NCBI GenBank assembly: GCA_002403155.1
Contig: DHHF01000008.1
Location: forward strand, 1 to 64,000
DNA length: 64,000 bases
Reading direction: 5' to 3'
Origin: Sulfurovum sp. UBA4779
Lineage (GTDB): Bacteria > Campylobacterota > Campylobacteria > Campylobacterales > Sulfurovaceae
This document shows positions 17,228-25,084 of the stretch, in pieces. A program made the position numbers and the translations under genes. Each line of letters opens with the position of its first letter. Position 1 is the stretch's first letter. Below the pieces are notes generated by a model that saw only the letters and a program-made list of their open reading frames with translations, was not told the DNA's origin and ran no database searches.

Positions 17228-18100
17228 ATGTCAATATTGGTAAATAAAGATACAAAAGTTATCGTGCAGGGCTTTACAGGCTCGGAAGGTACGTTTCATG
17301 CAGAACAATGTATGGCTTACGGAACACAGATTGTCGGAGGCGTAACTCCCGGCAAAGGCGGAGAAATTCATTTGGGCAAGCCTGTTTTCAATACGGTAAA
17401 AGAAGCGCTGGCAGCGACGGGCGCAACGGTTTCGATGGTATTTGTACCGCCTGCATTTGTCGCAGATGCGGTCATGGAAGCTGCTGATGCGGGCGCAGAG
17501 CTCGCCGTGATTATCACTGAAGGCGCACCGGTAAAAGACATGCAGGCTGCCAAGGCATATGCAGTAAAACACGGCATGAAAACGATCGGACCGAACTGTC
17601 CGGGGATTATTACTGCTGAAGAGTGCAAGATAGGGATTATGCCCGGCATGATATTTAAAAAAGGAAATGTCGGATTGATTTCTAAATCAGGTACGCTGAC
17701 CTATGAGGGGGCAAATCAGGTTTGCAAAGAAGGTTTTGGTATCTCTACGGCAGTAGGTATCGGCGGAGATCCGATCATCGGACTTTCTTACAAACAGCTT
17801 CTTCCGATGTTTGAAGCAGACCCTGAAACTGAAGCGATTGTGATGATCGGTGAAATCGGCGGAGATCTTGAAATCCAAGCAGCCAAATACATTAAAGACC
17901 ATATTACAAAGCCGGTGGTTGCTTTTATTGCCGGGCAAACAGCTCCTAAAGGAAAGAGAATGGGGCATGCCGGTGCGATCGTAAGCGGAAGTGCAGGTAC
18001 CGCAAAAGAGAAAATGGATGCGCTTGAAGCAGCAGGCGTGAAAGTGGTTGTTTCTCCTGCTGAGATTGGTAAAGCAGTCAAAGAAGTTTTAGCTAAATAA
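17228..18100 (+). CDS. sucD: Succinyl-CoA synthetase (ADP-forming) subunit alpha
   Basis: A 290-residue subunit carrying the CoA-binding domain (QGFTGSEGTFH, GGVTPGKGG) and the ligase domain with GPNCPGIIT, SKSGTLTYE and KRMGHAGAIV, in which the His near 246 is the phosphorylated active-site residue. It pairs with SucC, encoded 3 bases upstream. In the reductive TCA cycle the complex makes the succinyl-CoA that OorDABC carboxylates; the oor operon starts 235 bases further on. Confidence 0.96.
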   Translation: MSILVNKDTKVIVQGFTGSEGTFHAEQCMAYGTQIVGGVTPGKGGEIHLGKPVFNTVKEALAATGATVSMVFVPPAFVADAVMEAADAGAELAVIITEGAPVKDMQAAKAYAVKHGMKTIGPNCPGIITAEECKIGIMPGMIFKKGNVGLISKSGTLTYEGANQVCKEGFGISTAVGIGGDPIIGLSYKQLLPMFEADPETEAIVMIGEIGGDLEIQAAKYIKDHITKPVVAFIAGQTAPKGKRMGHAGAIVSGSAGTAKEKMDALEAAGVKVVVSPAEIGKAVKEVLAK

Positions 18101-18110
18101 ATTATCTTCA

Positions 18111-18132
18111 AGGACAAGGTTTTCCTTGTCCT
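18111..18132 (+). terminator. Hairpin after sucD
   Basis: AGGACAAGG, a TTTT loop, then CCTTGTCCT form a perfect 9-base-pair stem just after the sucD stop. There is no T-run behind it, so it may be a weak terminator or a 3'-end stabiliser of the sucCD mRNA rather than a strong stop. Confidence 0.5.
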
Positions 18133-18248
18133 GTATACTTATTCGTTTCATTTCCATACATATTTTTAAAGTTACAGAAAAATTCTTTTTATTGTTTGCT
18201 TCAAAAGGTAACAACATTTTTTATAGCAAAAAATAATTCAATCCTATT

Positions 18249-18254
18249 TATAAT
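18249..18254 (+). promoter_or_regulatory. -10 box of oorDABC promoter
   Basis: TATAAT within CTATTTATAATGCCC, about 80 bases before oorD. Together with the hairpin behind sucD it suggests that oorDABC is transcribed as its own unit. Confidence 0.5.
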
Positions 18255-18335
18255 GCCCTTAACAAAACTAGGCTATTCTATCTTTAGTGAATAGTAAATC
18301 TCACGTAATAATCATAAAAATAAAAAGGGGAAACC

Positions 18336-18668
18336 ATGGCAGTAATGAAAGCTCCAGAAAATACTCCGGTTTGGGTAAATACGGCTAGATGCAAAGCGTG
18401 TGATATCTGCGTAGATGTATGTCCGGCCGGCGTACTTTCTATGAAAGCAGATGCAGAGTCAACACTGGGTGCAATAATAGATGTTATCGCGCCGGATTCT
18501 TGTATAGGATGTAATGAATGCGAACTTTCATGTCCGGATTTTGCAATTTATGTTGCAGACAAAAAAGAGTTTAAATTTGCAAAATTGACTGAAAGCGCAA
18601 AAGCAAGACGAGAGGCGATCGTAAACAATAATTTTAGACTGCCTGCAGACTATAAGGAGGTTAACTAA
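18336..18668 (+). CDS. oorD: 2-oxoglutarate:acceptor oxidoreductase, delta (ferredoxin-like) subunit
   Basis: A 110-residue protein with two [4Fe-4S] motifs, CKACDICVDVCP (about residues 18-29) and CIGCNECELSCP (about 56-67). It is the electron-transfer subunit of the four-subunit 2-oxoglutarate:ferredoxin (or flavodoxin) oxidoreductase, as in Helicobacter and Campylobacter OorDABC. AAGGGG precedes the ATG. Its stop codon overlaps the oorA ATG by one base (TAATG), and AAGGAGG for oorA lies inside its last codons, so translation of the two is coupled. Confidence 0.93.
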   Translation: MAVMKAPENTPVWVNTARCKACDICVDVCPAGVLSMKADAESTLGAIIDVIAPDSCIGCNECELSCPDFAIYVADKKEFKFAKLTESAKARREAIVNNNFRLPADYKEVN

Positions 18669-19801
18669 TGTCAACAAGAGAAATAATATCAAGCGGTAAT
18701 GATTTGGCTGCACTTGCAGCAGTAGATTCGGGGTGTCAGTTTTTTTCAGGATATCCCATCACTCCGTCAAGTGAAATAATGCATACTATTTCTGATTTGC
18801 TTCCGGAAGCCGGAGGAACTGCCATTCAAATGGAAGACGAGATAGCAGGTGTTGCTGCTGCTATCGGCGCTTCAATGTCCGGTGTACGTGCGATGACTGC
18901 GACTTCAGGGCCGGGCATCTCGCTTAAGGCTGAAAATCTTGGTTTGGCACAGATGGCAGAAGTTCCTTTGGTGGTGGTGAATGTGATGAGGGGCGGCCCT
19001 TCTACCGGCCTTCCGACACGTGTCTCCCAAGGTGACGTTGCCCAAGCAAAAAACCCGTCTCACGGTGACTATAAATCGATCACGCTGTGTGCGGGCAATT
19101 TGGCCGAGTGCTATACCGAAACCGTTAGAGCATTTAACTTGGCGGATAGATTTATGCAGCCTGTGTTTGTACTTCTGGATGAAACCCTAGGGCATATGCA
19201 TGCCAAAGCTAATATTCCAACTGTTGAAGAAGTAAAAGCCGGTATCAAGCCGAGAAAAACATTTGACGGTCCTGCAAAAGAGTATTTCCCTTACGGTGTA
19301 GCTCAGGATGAAGCGGCAGTTCTTAATCCGATGTTTCAAGGGTACAGATATCATTTTACAGGGCTTCACCACGATAAAAACGGTTTCCCGACCGAAGAGA
19401 TTGAAACATGCAGAAAATTGATTGACCGATTGTTTAGAAAAGTTGATGAACATAAAGATGAACTTGAATCCAATGAAGAGTATATGCTGGAAGATGCTGA
19501 AATTCTTTTGATCGGGTACGGATCAGCATCATTGGCTATCAAAGAGGCAGTCAACGTACTTCGGGAAGAGGGCATTAAGGCAGGAATGTTTAGGCCGATT
19601 ACCCTATGGCCAAGTCCCGAGAAAAGATTGCATGAATTTGGACAGAAGTTTGATAAAGTGTTGACAGTTGAGCTGAACATGGGCCAATATCTCGAAGAGG
19701 TGCAAAGATGTATGGGAAGATTGGATATTGAGAAATTAATCAAAGTAAACGGCCGCCCGTTCTCGCCGGCAGATATTATTAGCAAAGTAAAGGAGCTGTA
19801 A
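18668..19801 (+). CDS. oorA: 2-oxoglutarate:acceptor oxidoreductase subunit alpha
   Basis: A 377-residue subunit with the pyrimidine-binding fold of the 2-oxoacid:ferredoxin oxidoreductase family. SGYPITPSSEIM near the N-terminus is the family hallmark, QMEDEIAGVAAAIGASM holds the Glu that activates thiamine diphosphate, and TSGPGISL and RGGPSTGLPTR follow. The complex reversibly decarboxylates 2-oxoglutarate to succinyl-CoA, passing electrons to ferredoxin, and gives the reductive CO2-fixing step in autotrophic Campylobacterota. oorB begins 1 base after the stop, behind AAGGAG. Confidence 0.95.
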   Translation: MSTREIISSGNDLAALAAVDSGCQFFSGYPITPSSEIMHTISDLLPEAGGTAIQMEDEIAGVAAAIGASMSGVRAMTATSGPGISLKAENLGLAQMAEVPLVVVNVMRGGPSTGLPTRVSQGDVAQAKNPSHGDYKSITLCAGNLAECYTETVRAFNLADRFMQPVFVLLDETLGHMHAKANIPTVEEVKAGIKPRKTFDGPAKEYFPYGVAQDEAAVLNPMFQGYRYHFTGLHHDKNGFPTEEIETCRKLIDRLFRKVDEHKDELESNEEYMLEDAEILLIGYGSASLAIKEAVNVLREEGIKAGMFRPITLWPSPEKRLHEFGQKFDKVLTVELNMGQYLEEVQRCMGRLDIEKLIKVNGRPFSPADIISKVKEL

Positions 19802-19802
19802 A

Positions 19803-20660
19803 ATGGCATTTAATTATGATAGTTACTTGAGAATGGAAAAGATGCCGACACTATGGTGTTGGGGATGCGGGGATGGAGTAATTCTTAAATCCTTTATTCG
19901 TGCTATCGATACACTCGGATGGAGTAAAGACGATGTGTGCGTCGTGTCCGGAATCGGATGTTCGGGAAGATTCTCCTCTTATGTTGATTTCAATACGGTA
20001 CATACGACACACGGCAGAACCATCGCTTTTGCAACCGGCATTAAATTGGCAAATCCCGATAAGCATGTTGTATGTGTCGCCGGTGACGGGGATGCTTTGG
20101 CAATCGGCGGTAACCATACTATCCACGGATGCAGAAGAAATATCGATATTACACTTATCGTGATTCAAAACTTTATTTATGGTTTGACAAATTCACAGAC
20201 ATCTCCGACTACTCCCAGAGGTATGTGGACTGTTTCGCAAAAAGCAGGAAATATTGATCCGACCTTTGACGGCTGTAAGCTGGCAATAGCGGCCGGGGCT
20301 TCTTTTGTGGGAAGAGAGACTGTAACAGCGCCTAAAAAACTTGAAAAACTCCTGGTGGAAGCGATGAGCCATAAAGGCTTTTCCTACGTAGAGGCATTGT
20401 CAAATTGCCATATCAATCTTGGCAGAAAAAACAAAATGACTTCCGCTATGGAAAATCTTGATTGGATTGACAGCATTACTGTTTCAAAATCAAAATATGA
20501 TAAATTAAGTCCCGAAGAGCAGCTTAATGTGTTGCCAACCGGTATCTTGAAACAAGACACAGAAGCTCCTGAATATTGTGATATGTATCAAGAGATTAGA
20601 AATGCACATCAAGGCAAAAGAGGCCTTATTACGCAAGATGATTTTAAAAAGAAAATATAA
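19803..20660 (+). CDS. oorB: 2-oxoglutarate:acceptor oxidoreductase subunit beta
   Basis: A 285-residue thiamine-diphosphate-binding subunit. WCWGCGDG and GIGCSGR supply the Cys residues of the family's iron-sulphur site, and GDGDALAIGGNH followed about 30 residues later by an Asn (NFIYGLT) is the ThDP/Mg motif. TSPTTPRG and the overall length match OorB rather than the pyruvate enzyme. It sits in the fixed order oorD-A-B-C, with oorC translated from a start 11 bases downstream. Confidence 0.95.
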   Translation: MAFNYDSYLRMEKMPTLWCWGCGDGVILKSFIRAIDTLGWSKDDVCVVSGIGCSGRFSSYVDFNTVHTTHGRTIAFATGIKLANPDKHVVCVAGDGDALAIGGNHTIHGCRRNIDITLIVIQNFIYGLTNSQTSPTTPRGMWTVSQKAGNIDPTFDGCKLAIAAGASFVGRETVTAPKKLEKLLVEAMSHKGFSYVEALSNCHINLGRKNKMTSAMENLDWIDSITVSKSKYDKLSPEEQLNVLPTGILKQDTEAPEYCDMYQEIRNAHQGKRGLITQDDFKKKI

Positions 20661-20671
20661 GGAGTATGACC

Positions 20672-21229
20672 ATGAGTAGAATTGTAATGCGATTTACAGG
20701 CGTTGGTGGTCAAGGAGTACTGCTGGCAGGTGAGATTTTTGCCGAAGCAAAGATCAACCTTGGCGGTTATGGCGTAAAAACGGCAACCTATACCTCTCAA
20801 GTAAGAGGCGGGCCTACGGTAGTTGATATCCAGCTTGATGACAAAGAGATATTCTATCCGTATGCGATAGACGGGCAAATTGATTTTATGCTTTCTGTTG
20901 CCAATGTAAGTTACAATTTGTTTAAAAACGGTGTAGCAGAGGGCGGAACGATTGTTGTAGATCAAAATTTGGTGCATCCTACCGATGAGGATAGAAAAAA
21001 ATGGAACATTGTAGAAATTCCAATCATTACGATTGCGAAAGAAGAAGTAGGGAATGTTATTACGCAATCGGTTGTTGCTTTGGCGATAGCCAATAATTTT
21101 ACAAATGCAATTGACAAAGAAGTACTAAAAGAAGTTATGCTTTCAAAAGTGCCTAAAAAAGTACATGAGGCCAACATAAAGGCTTATGAGCTTGGCTACA
21201 AATATTCTGAGGAAGCAAAACAGAAGTAA
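20672..21229 (+). CDS. oorC: 2-oxoglutarate:acceptor oxidoreductase subunit gamma
   Basis: A 185-residue gamma-type subunit: RFTGVGGQGVLLAGEIFAEA at the N-terminus, TYTSQVRGGPTV in the middle. I chose the ATG at 20672, because AAGGAG at 20659-20664 is 7 bases away; the ATG at 20666 would be only one base from it. It completes the OorDABC complex in the cytoplasm. The operon ends in a strong terminator at 21257-21287. Confidence 0.94.
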   Translation: MSRIVMRFTGVGGQGVLLAGEIFAEAKINLGGYGVKTATYTSQVRGGPTVVDIQLDDKEIFYPYAIDGQIDFMLSVANVSYNLFKNGVAEGGTIVVDQNLVHPTDEDRKKWNIVEIPIITIAKEEVGNVITQSVVALAIANNFTNAIDKEVLKEVMLSKVPKKVHEANIKAYELGYKYSEEAKQK

Positions 21230-21256
21230 ACGTTTGTGTTGCCTTTAAATATTTTT

Positions 21257-21287
21257 GACAAATGGAAATAAATTCCATTTGTCTTTT
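21257..21287 (+). terminator. Rho-independent terminator of oorDABC
   Basis: GACAAATGGAA, a 5-base loop, TTCCATTTGTC, then TTTT: a perfect 11-base-pair stem followed by T residues, 27 bases after the oorC stop codon. Confidence 0.85.
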
Positions 21288-21356
21288 CTGCATTGTTTTA
21301 TCTTCTTCTTTTTTTCTTTGATCTTCTTTGTTATTGCTTTTTGTTTTAAAATGCAT

Positions 21357-21362
21357 TATAAT
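21357..21362 (+). promoter_or_regulatory. -10 box of rnpB
   Basis: TATAAT in the context TGCATTATAATTC, ending 8 bases before the first paired base of the RNase P RNA. The spacing fits a start point at about 21370. Confidence 0.7.
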
Positions 21363-21370
21363 TCTTTTAA

Positions 21371-21718
21371 GGTGCGACAGGTAGTTGCTGGCAGCATTAA
21401 GGCTGCGAGAGGAAAGTCCGGGCTACAGGTGAGACAGGACTCCATCTAACGGATGGCCAGAGTAATCTGAGGGCAAGTGCAACAGAGAGCAGGTAGCCTG
21501 CCGATGAAAGATCGGCAGGTGATAGTGAAAGGGTGGGGTAAGAGCCCACCGGTACTTTTGGTAACAAGGGTAGCCAGGTAAACCCTGTCCGTAGCAAGAA
21601 GTATATGGTATGAGTCTCACAAGCCATTAAGTTGGCATTATACTTTGCTTGAGCGTATTGGCAACACTGCGCCTAGATAAATAACTACCCACGACAGAAC
21701 CCGGCTTATCGTTGCACC
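21371..21718 (+). ncRNA. rnpB: RNase P RNA, bacterial class A
   Basis: The catalytic RNA of RNase P, which matures tRNA 5' ends. The conserved core is plain: GAGAGGAAAGTCCGGGCT near 21405-21423, AGGGCAAGTGCAACAGAGAG near 21470-21489, and ACAGAACCCGGCTTATCG at 21694-21711. The ends are set by the P1 helix, GGTGCGAC at 21371-21378 pairing with GTTGCACC at 21711-21718 through one G-T pair. About 348 bases, normal for class A. It is flanked by its own promoter and a possible AT-rich terminator. Confidence 0.96.
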
Positions 21719-21723
21719 TTGAT

Positions 21724-21765
21724 AAATGATATATTTTGTGAAGTATTTAGTTTTTTATCATTTTT
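21724..21765 (+). terminator. Possible terminator of rnpB
   Basis: AAATGATA and TATCATTT form an 8-base-pair AT-only stem with a 24-base loop, followed by TT. Its position right after rnpB fits, but the structure is weak. Confidence 0.4.
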
Positions 21766-21789
21766 CCTTTCTGCTTAATCCTATTTTGC

Positions 21790-21795
21790 TATAAT
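21790..21795 (+). promoter_or_regulatory. -10 box driving the molybdopterin oxidoreductase operon
   Basis: TATAAT in TTTTGCTATAATC, a strong extended -10 of the Campylobacterota type. It would start RNA near 21802 and leave an untranslated leader of about 280 bases before the ATG at 22082. Between 21719 and 22081 I see no convincing gene; the leader has short inverted repeats (for example TATGC...GCATA near 21910-21945) but no riboswitch family that I can name. Confidence 0.6.
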
Positions 21796-22081
21796 CATCA
21801 AAAAAAGATAGTGTGTATAAAAATAATCATGCGTTGAATGGTGCCGTTGTCAGTATTTCCAAAAGTATACGATGCTAAAGCAGAACAGTGCGGGAGCGTT
21901 GCGTTAAAACCTTCCTTAAATATGCTTGTTGTAAATGCTGCATAACAAATAAAGAGCTGAGACAAAAGCGATAAGATATAAAAAGCAAAGAATGAAAAAT
22001 GTATCTTTTTTGTTGTATAAAGAGAGATATTCAAGCGTTATGGCATAAGTTTTTTAAATTGAGTAGAGCGGAGATAAAATA

Positions 22082-23878
22082 ATGCAAAGTGCATGCGGAT
22101 TGGATTGTTATGATGCTTGTCGTATCTTGGTAAAAAATGACAACCCGTTCAAAATAGAGGGGGATTTGGCGCATCCTCCGGGCAACGGGGCATTGTGTGT
22201 CAAACTGAACAGATATATCTCTGAGGTGCCCCGTATAGAAAAACCCCGTATTGACGGAGTAGAGGTAAGTATAGAAGAGGCACTTCAAGCAGCGGCCGAG
22301 GCTTTCAGAAATAAAACGGCATTGCTTTGGAGGGGTTCTGGCAATGTCGGCGTAATGCAAGAGATAACCAACCTCTTTATGGAAAAAATAGGCGGCAGCC
22401 TTACGGAAGGCAGTTTATGCGACGGTGCGGGAGAAGCCGGCATTTTGGCTGGAAGGGGTGTGAATAAAATGCTGCCCCTTGAACAGATACAAAAAGCAGA
22501 AACTGTCGTGGTATGGGGACGCAATATCACACTCACCAATGCGCATCTAATGCCCTATCTGGAAGGTAAAAAGATCGTTGTGATTGATCCTGTGAAAATT
22601 CCGCTTGCAAAAAAAGCGGATTTTCATTTGCAAATCAGGCCTAGAACGGACTATTACGTGGCTATTTTGCTTGCAAGATTTATTTTTATGGAAAACAGCG
22701 AAGATAAAATCTGGCTGGACAGATTTGCTTCTTCTTATGAAGATTTCTATGAGTATACGCGAGAACATCGTATCAAAGCAATTTTGGAACACATAGGCAT
22801 CACTTTGGAAGATATGGGCCATATGTTGGAGTATCTGCGACATCAAAGAGTCGTTTTTTTGGTGGGAGTAGGAGTACAAAAATACACAACCGGTTCTTAT
22901 GTGCTTCATGCGATTGATTCTTTAGCTGCAACCCTTGGCCTTTTCGGGAAAGAAGGATGCGGGGTGGGATACCTTGGGGACTCGAAGGGAGGATTTGACA
23001 ATCCTTTTGCGGTAAAATGTTCTCGCGTATCCAAAGTGGCCACACCGTTTTCCCGATTTGAAACCGTGTTGGTACAGGGAGGAAATCCTGCAGAGTCGAT
23101 GCCTGATAGTACAAATGTCTGCAAAGAACTGGACGGGGTTGAGAATCTTATCTATTTTGGGCTGTATGAAAATGAAACATCCAAAAAAGCGAAGATAGTG
23201 ATTCCGGCTAAAAACTTCTTTGAAAAAGAGGATGTGAGACTGAGCTACGGGCATCATTATGTCGAACCGATGCATAAGATCAAAGAGGTTTCTTTCGGCA
23301 TCAGCGAATATGATTTTACTAAAAAACTTTTTGATGCTTTTGGTTTGGACGGATTACAAAGCGAAGAGCATTATCTTCAATATTGGCTAGACCAGTGCAA
23401 ACAAGACGAAGCGGGCAATTTTATGACGCCGGCATATGAGGTGCTGCCTTATAAGAATGGTTTTGGAGAGGACGGTGAGGGGGAGTTTGAGTTTATAGAG
23501 GATTATAGCGATGACTTTATCGACACGAAACATTTCAAAAGATACCGAAAAAAAGCCGAAGAAGAAACCGGGGAGCCTGTTTTTTATCTCATAAGCTCCA
23601 AAGCAAGCAAATCGCTTAATACACAGTTTGTAAGAGATGATATGGTACAACTTCATCCTGATTTGGGGTACATAGAGGGAGAGGCGGTTTGCGTCTCTTC
23701 TGAGTACGGATCTTGCAAGCTGATTGTCGGGCTCAACGAAAATGTACGCCATGACTGTGTACTGATCACCAATAATACCAAAAACATTAACAGGCTTACA
23801 CCCTCCATTATCAGCGAAGAGGGCAAAAGCGCATGCTATCAAGAAGTAAAAGTACGAATCAATAAGGATAAACAATGA
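22082..23878 (+). CDS. Molybdopterin-containing oxidoreductase
   Basis: A 598-residue cytoplasmic-type enzyme of the DMSO-reductase/formate-dehydrogenase superfamily. CGLDCYDAC and a later Cys (GALCVK) near the N-terminus give the Cys-x3-Cys-x3-Cys...Cys pattern of a [4Fe-4S] cluster. Then come the molybdopterin domains (WRGSGNVG, VVWGRNIT, IDPVKIPLAKKAD, VQGGNPAESMPD) and a C-terminal dinucleotide-binding domain (about residues 495-598). SLCDGAGEAG occupies the region that usually provides the metal ligand. There is no Tat signal. GCGGAG lies 8 bases before the ATG, and argD overlaps the stop (ATGA). The substrate is unknown; homologues are common in Campylobacterota and often labelled only as oxidoreductases. 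Confidence 0.88.
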   Translation: MQSACGLDCYDACRILVKNDNPFKIEGDLAHPPGNGALCVKLNRYISEVPRIEKPRIDGVEVSIEEALQAAAEAFRNKTALLWRGSGNVGVMQEITNLFMEKIGGSLTEGSLCDGAGEAGILAGRGVNKMLPLEQIQKAETVVVWGRNITLTNAHLMPYLEGKKIVVIDPVKIPLAKKADFHLQIRPRTDYYVAILLARFIFMENSEDKIWLDRFASSYEDFYEYTREHRIKAILEHIGITLEDMGHMLEYLRHQRVVFLVGVGVQKYTTGSYVLHAIDSLAATLGLFGKEGCGVGYLGDSKGGFDNPFAVKCSRVSKVATPFSRFETVLVQGGNPAESMPDSTNVCKELDGVENLIYFGLYENETSKKAKIVIPAKNFFEKEDVRLSYGHHYVEPMHKIKEVSFGISEYDFTKKLFDAFGLDGLQSEEHYLQYWLDQCKQDEAGNFMTPAYEVLPYKNGFGEDGEGEFEFIEDYSDDFIDTKHFKRYRKKAEEETGEPVFYLISSKASKSLNTQFVRDDMVQLHPDLGYIEGEAVCVSSEYGSCKLIVGLNENVRHDCVLITNNTKNINRLTPSIISEEGKSACYQEVKVRINKDKQ

Positions 23879-25062
23879 ATTTAGAAGAATTAGATAAAAA
23901 ATATGTATTGCAAACCTATGCGCGCGACTATACCAATTTTGTAAAAGGGGTCGGTTCTGTTTTGTATGACGATAAAGGAAGAGACTATATCGATTTTGGT
24001 TCAGGCATCGCAGTAAACTCTGTAGGGTACGGCAATGAAAGATTGGCCAATGCCATTTGTGAACAAGCCAAAAAAATTATCCATATTTCCAATTTGCAGG
24101 TGATTGAGCCTCAGGCAAAACTTGCAGAAAAGATAGTGAAATTAAGCGGATATGATATGGGTGTGTTTTTTGCCAACTCAGGAGCAGAAGCAAATGAGGG
24201 AGCTATTAAGATCGCGCGCAAATACGGTGAAGTAAAATTTAATCAAAAACGCTATAAAGTGATTACGCTGGAGGGGTCTTTCCACGGAAGAACGATTACT
24301 ACGGTCAAAGCTACGGGCCAGGAGCATTTTCACTCTTCCTATTTCTCGCCTTATCCGCATGGCTTTTCGTATGAGAGTTCCATCGACAAAGTATACGGTG
24401 CAATCGATGATGAAACCGTCGCCGTACTTATAGAGCTGGTACAAGGGGAAGGGGGTGTACAGCCGTTTGACAAAGAAGAGATACAAAAGCTTGCTTCCCA
24501 TTTAAAAAAAGAAGGTATTTTGCTGATTGTAGATGAGGTGCAAACGGGTGTATTTCGAACAGGAGAATTTTTGGCTTCCAATCTTTACGAAATAGAGCCG
24601 GATATCATTACTTTAGCCAAAGGACTTGCGGGGGGTGTGCCGATCGGCGCGGTGATGACCAAGCATAAGGATGTTTTAACGGCAGGCGATCACGGCAGTA
24701 CCTTTGGGGGCAATTATCTAAGTACAACGGCAGGATTGGCCGTACTTGAGATACTTGAAGAGATGTATGAGCACGGAGAAATCGCCGAAGCGCTTTTGTA
24801 TTTTGAAAAAAAACTGCAAGAAATTGTGCAAAAATATTCTCATCTTTTTGAACAAGAGGTTGGGTTGGGTTTAATGCGAGGATTGCGGGCAAAAAGTTCG
24901 GACATTCAAATGAAAGCTATCAAGCAAAGTATGAAAGAGGGGCTTATCGTGCTAAAAGCAGGACGAAATACGGTAAGATTATTGCCGAGCCTTACAATCA
25001 CTAAGGATGAAATTGATGAAGGATTTAAACGTTTTGAAAAAGCTATCGGTTCTATCGACTAA
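23875..25062 (+). CDS. argD: Acetylornithine aminotransferase
   Basis: A 395-residue class III PLP-dependent aminotransferase. NSGAEANEGAIKIARK, FHGRTI, IVDEVQTGVFRTGEF and LAKGLAGGVPIGAV with the PLP Lys are all present, and the length fits ArgD. It converts N-acetylglutamate semialdehyde to N-acetylornithine in arginine synthesis and may also act as the succinyl-diaminopimelate aminotransferase, as ArgD often does. It is translationally coupled to the molybdopterin enzyme upstream (4-base overlap), an arrangement that has no obvious metabolic logic. The argB partner is at 39797. Confidence 0.92.
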   Translation: MNLEELDKKYVLQTYARDYTNFVKGVGSVLYDDKGRDYIDFGSGIAVNSVGYGNERLANAICEQAKKIIHISNLQVIEPQAKLAEKIVKLSGYDMGVFFANSGAEANEGAIKIARKYGEVKFNQKRYKVITLEGSFHGRTITTVKATGQEHFHSSYFSPYPHGFSYESSIDKVYGAIDDETVAVLIELVQGEGGVQPFDKEEIQKLASHLKKEGILLIVDEVQTGVFRTGEFLASNLYEIEPDIITLAKGLAGGVPIGAVMTKHKDVLTAGDHGSTFGGNYLSTTAGLAVLEILEEMYEHGEIAEALLYFEKKLQEIVQKYSHLFEQEVGLGLMRGLRAKSSDIQMKAIKQSMKEGLIVLKAGRNTVRLLPSLTITKDEIDEGFKRFEKAIGSID

Positions 25063-25084
25063 AATTTTAAAAAAACAAAAAGAA

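Noticed and set aside
18111..18132. Hairpin after sucD taken as a full rho-independent terminator
   Set aside because: The stem is perfect but no T-run follows; kept only as a moderate-confidence terminator-like hairpin.
21798..22034. 78-codon minus-strand reading frame in the leader of the molybdopterin oxidoreductase gene
   Set aside because: No ribosome site, AT-rich sequence that gives hydrophobic residues by chance, and it lies opposite the probable transcript from 21802.
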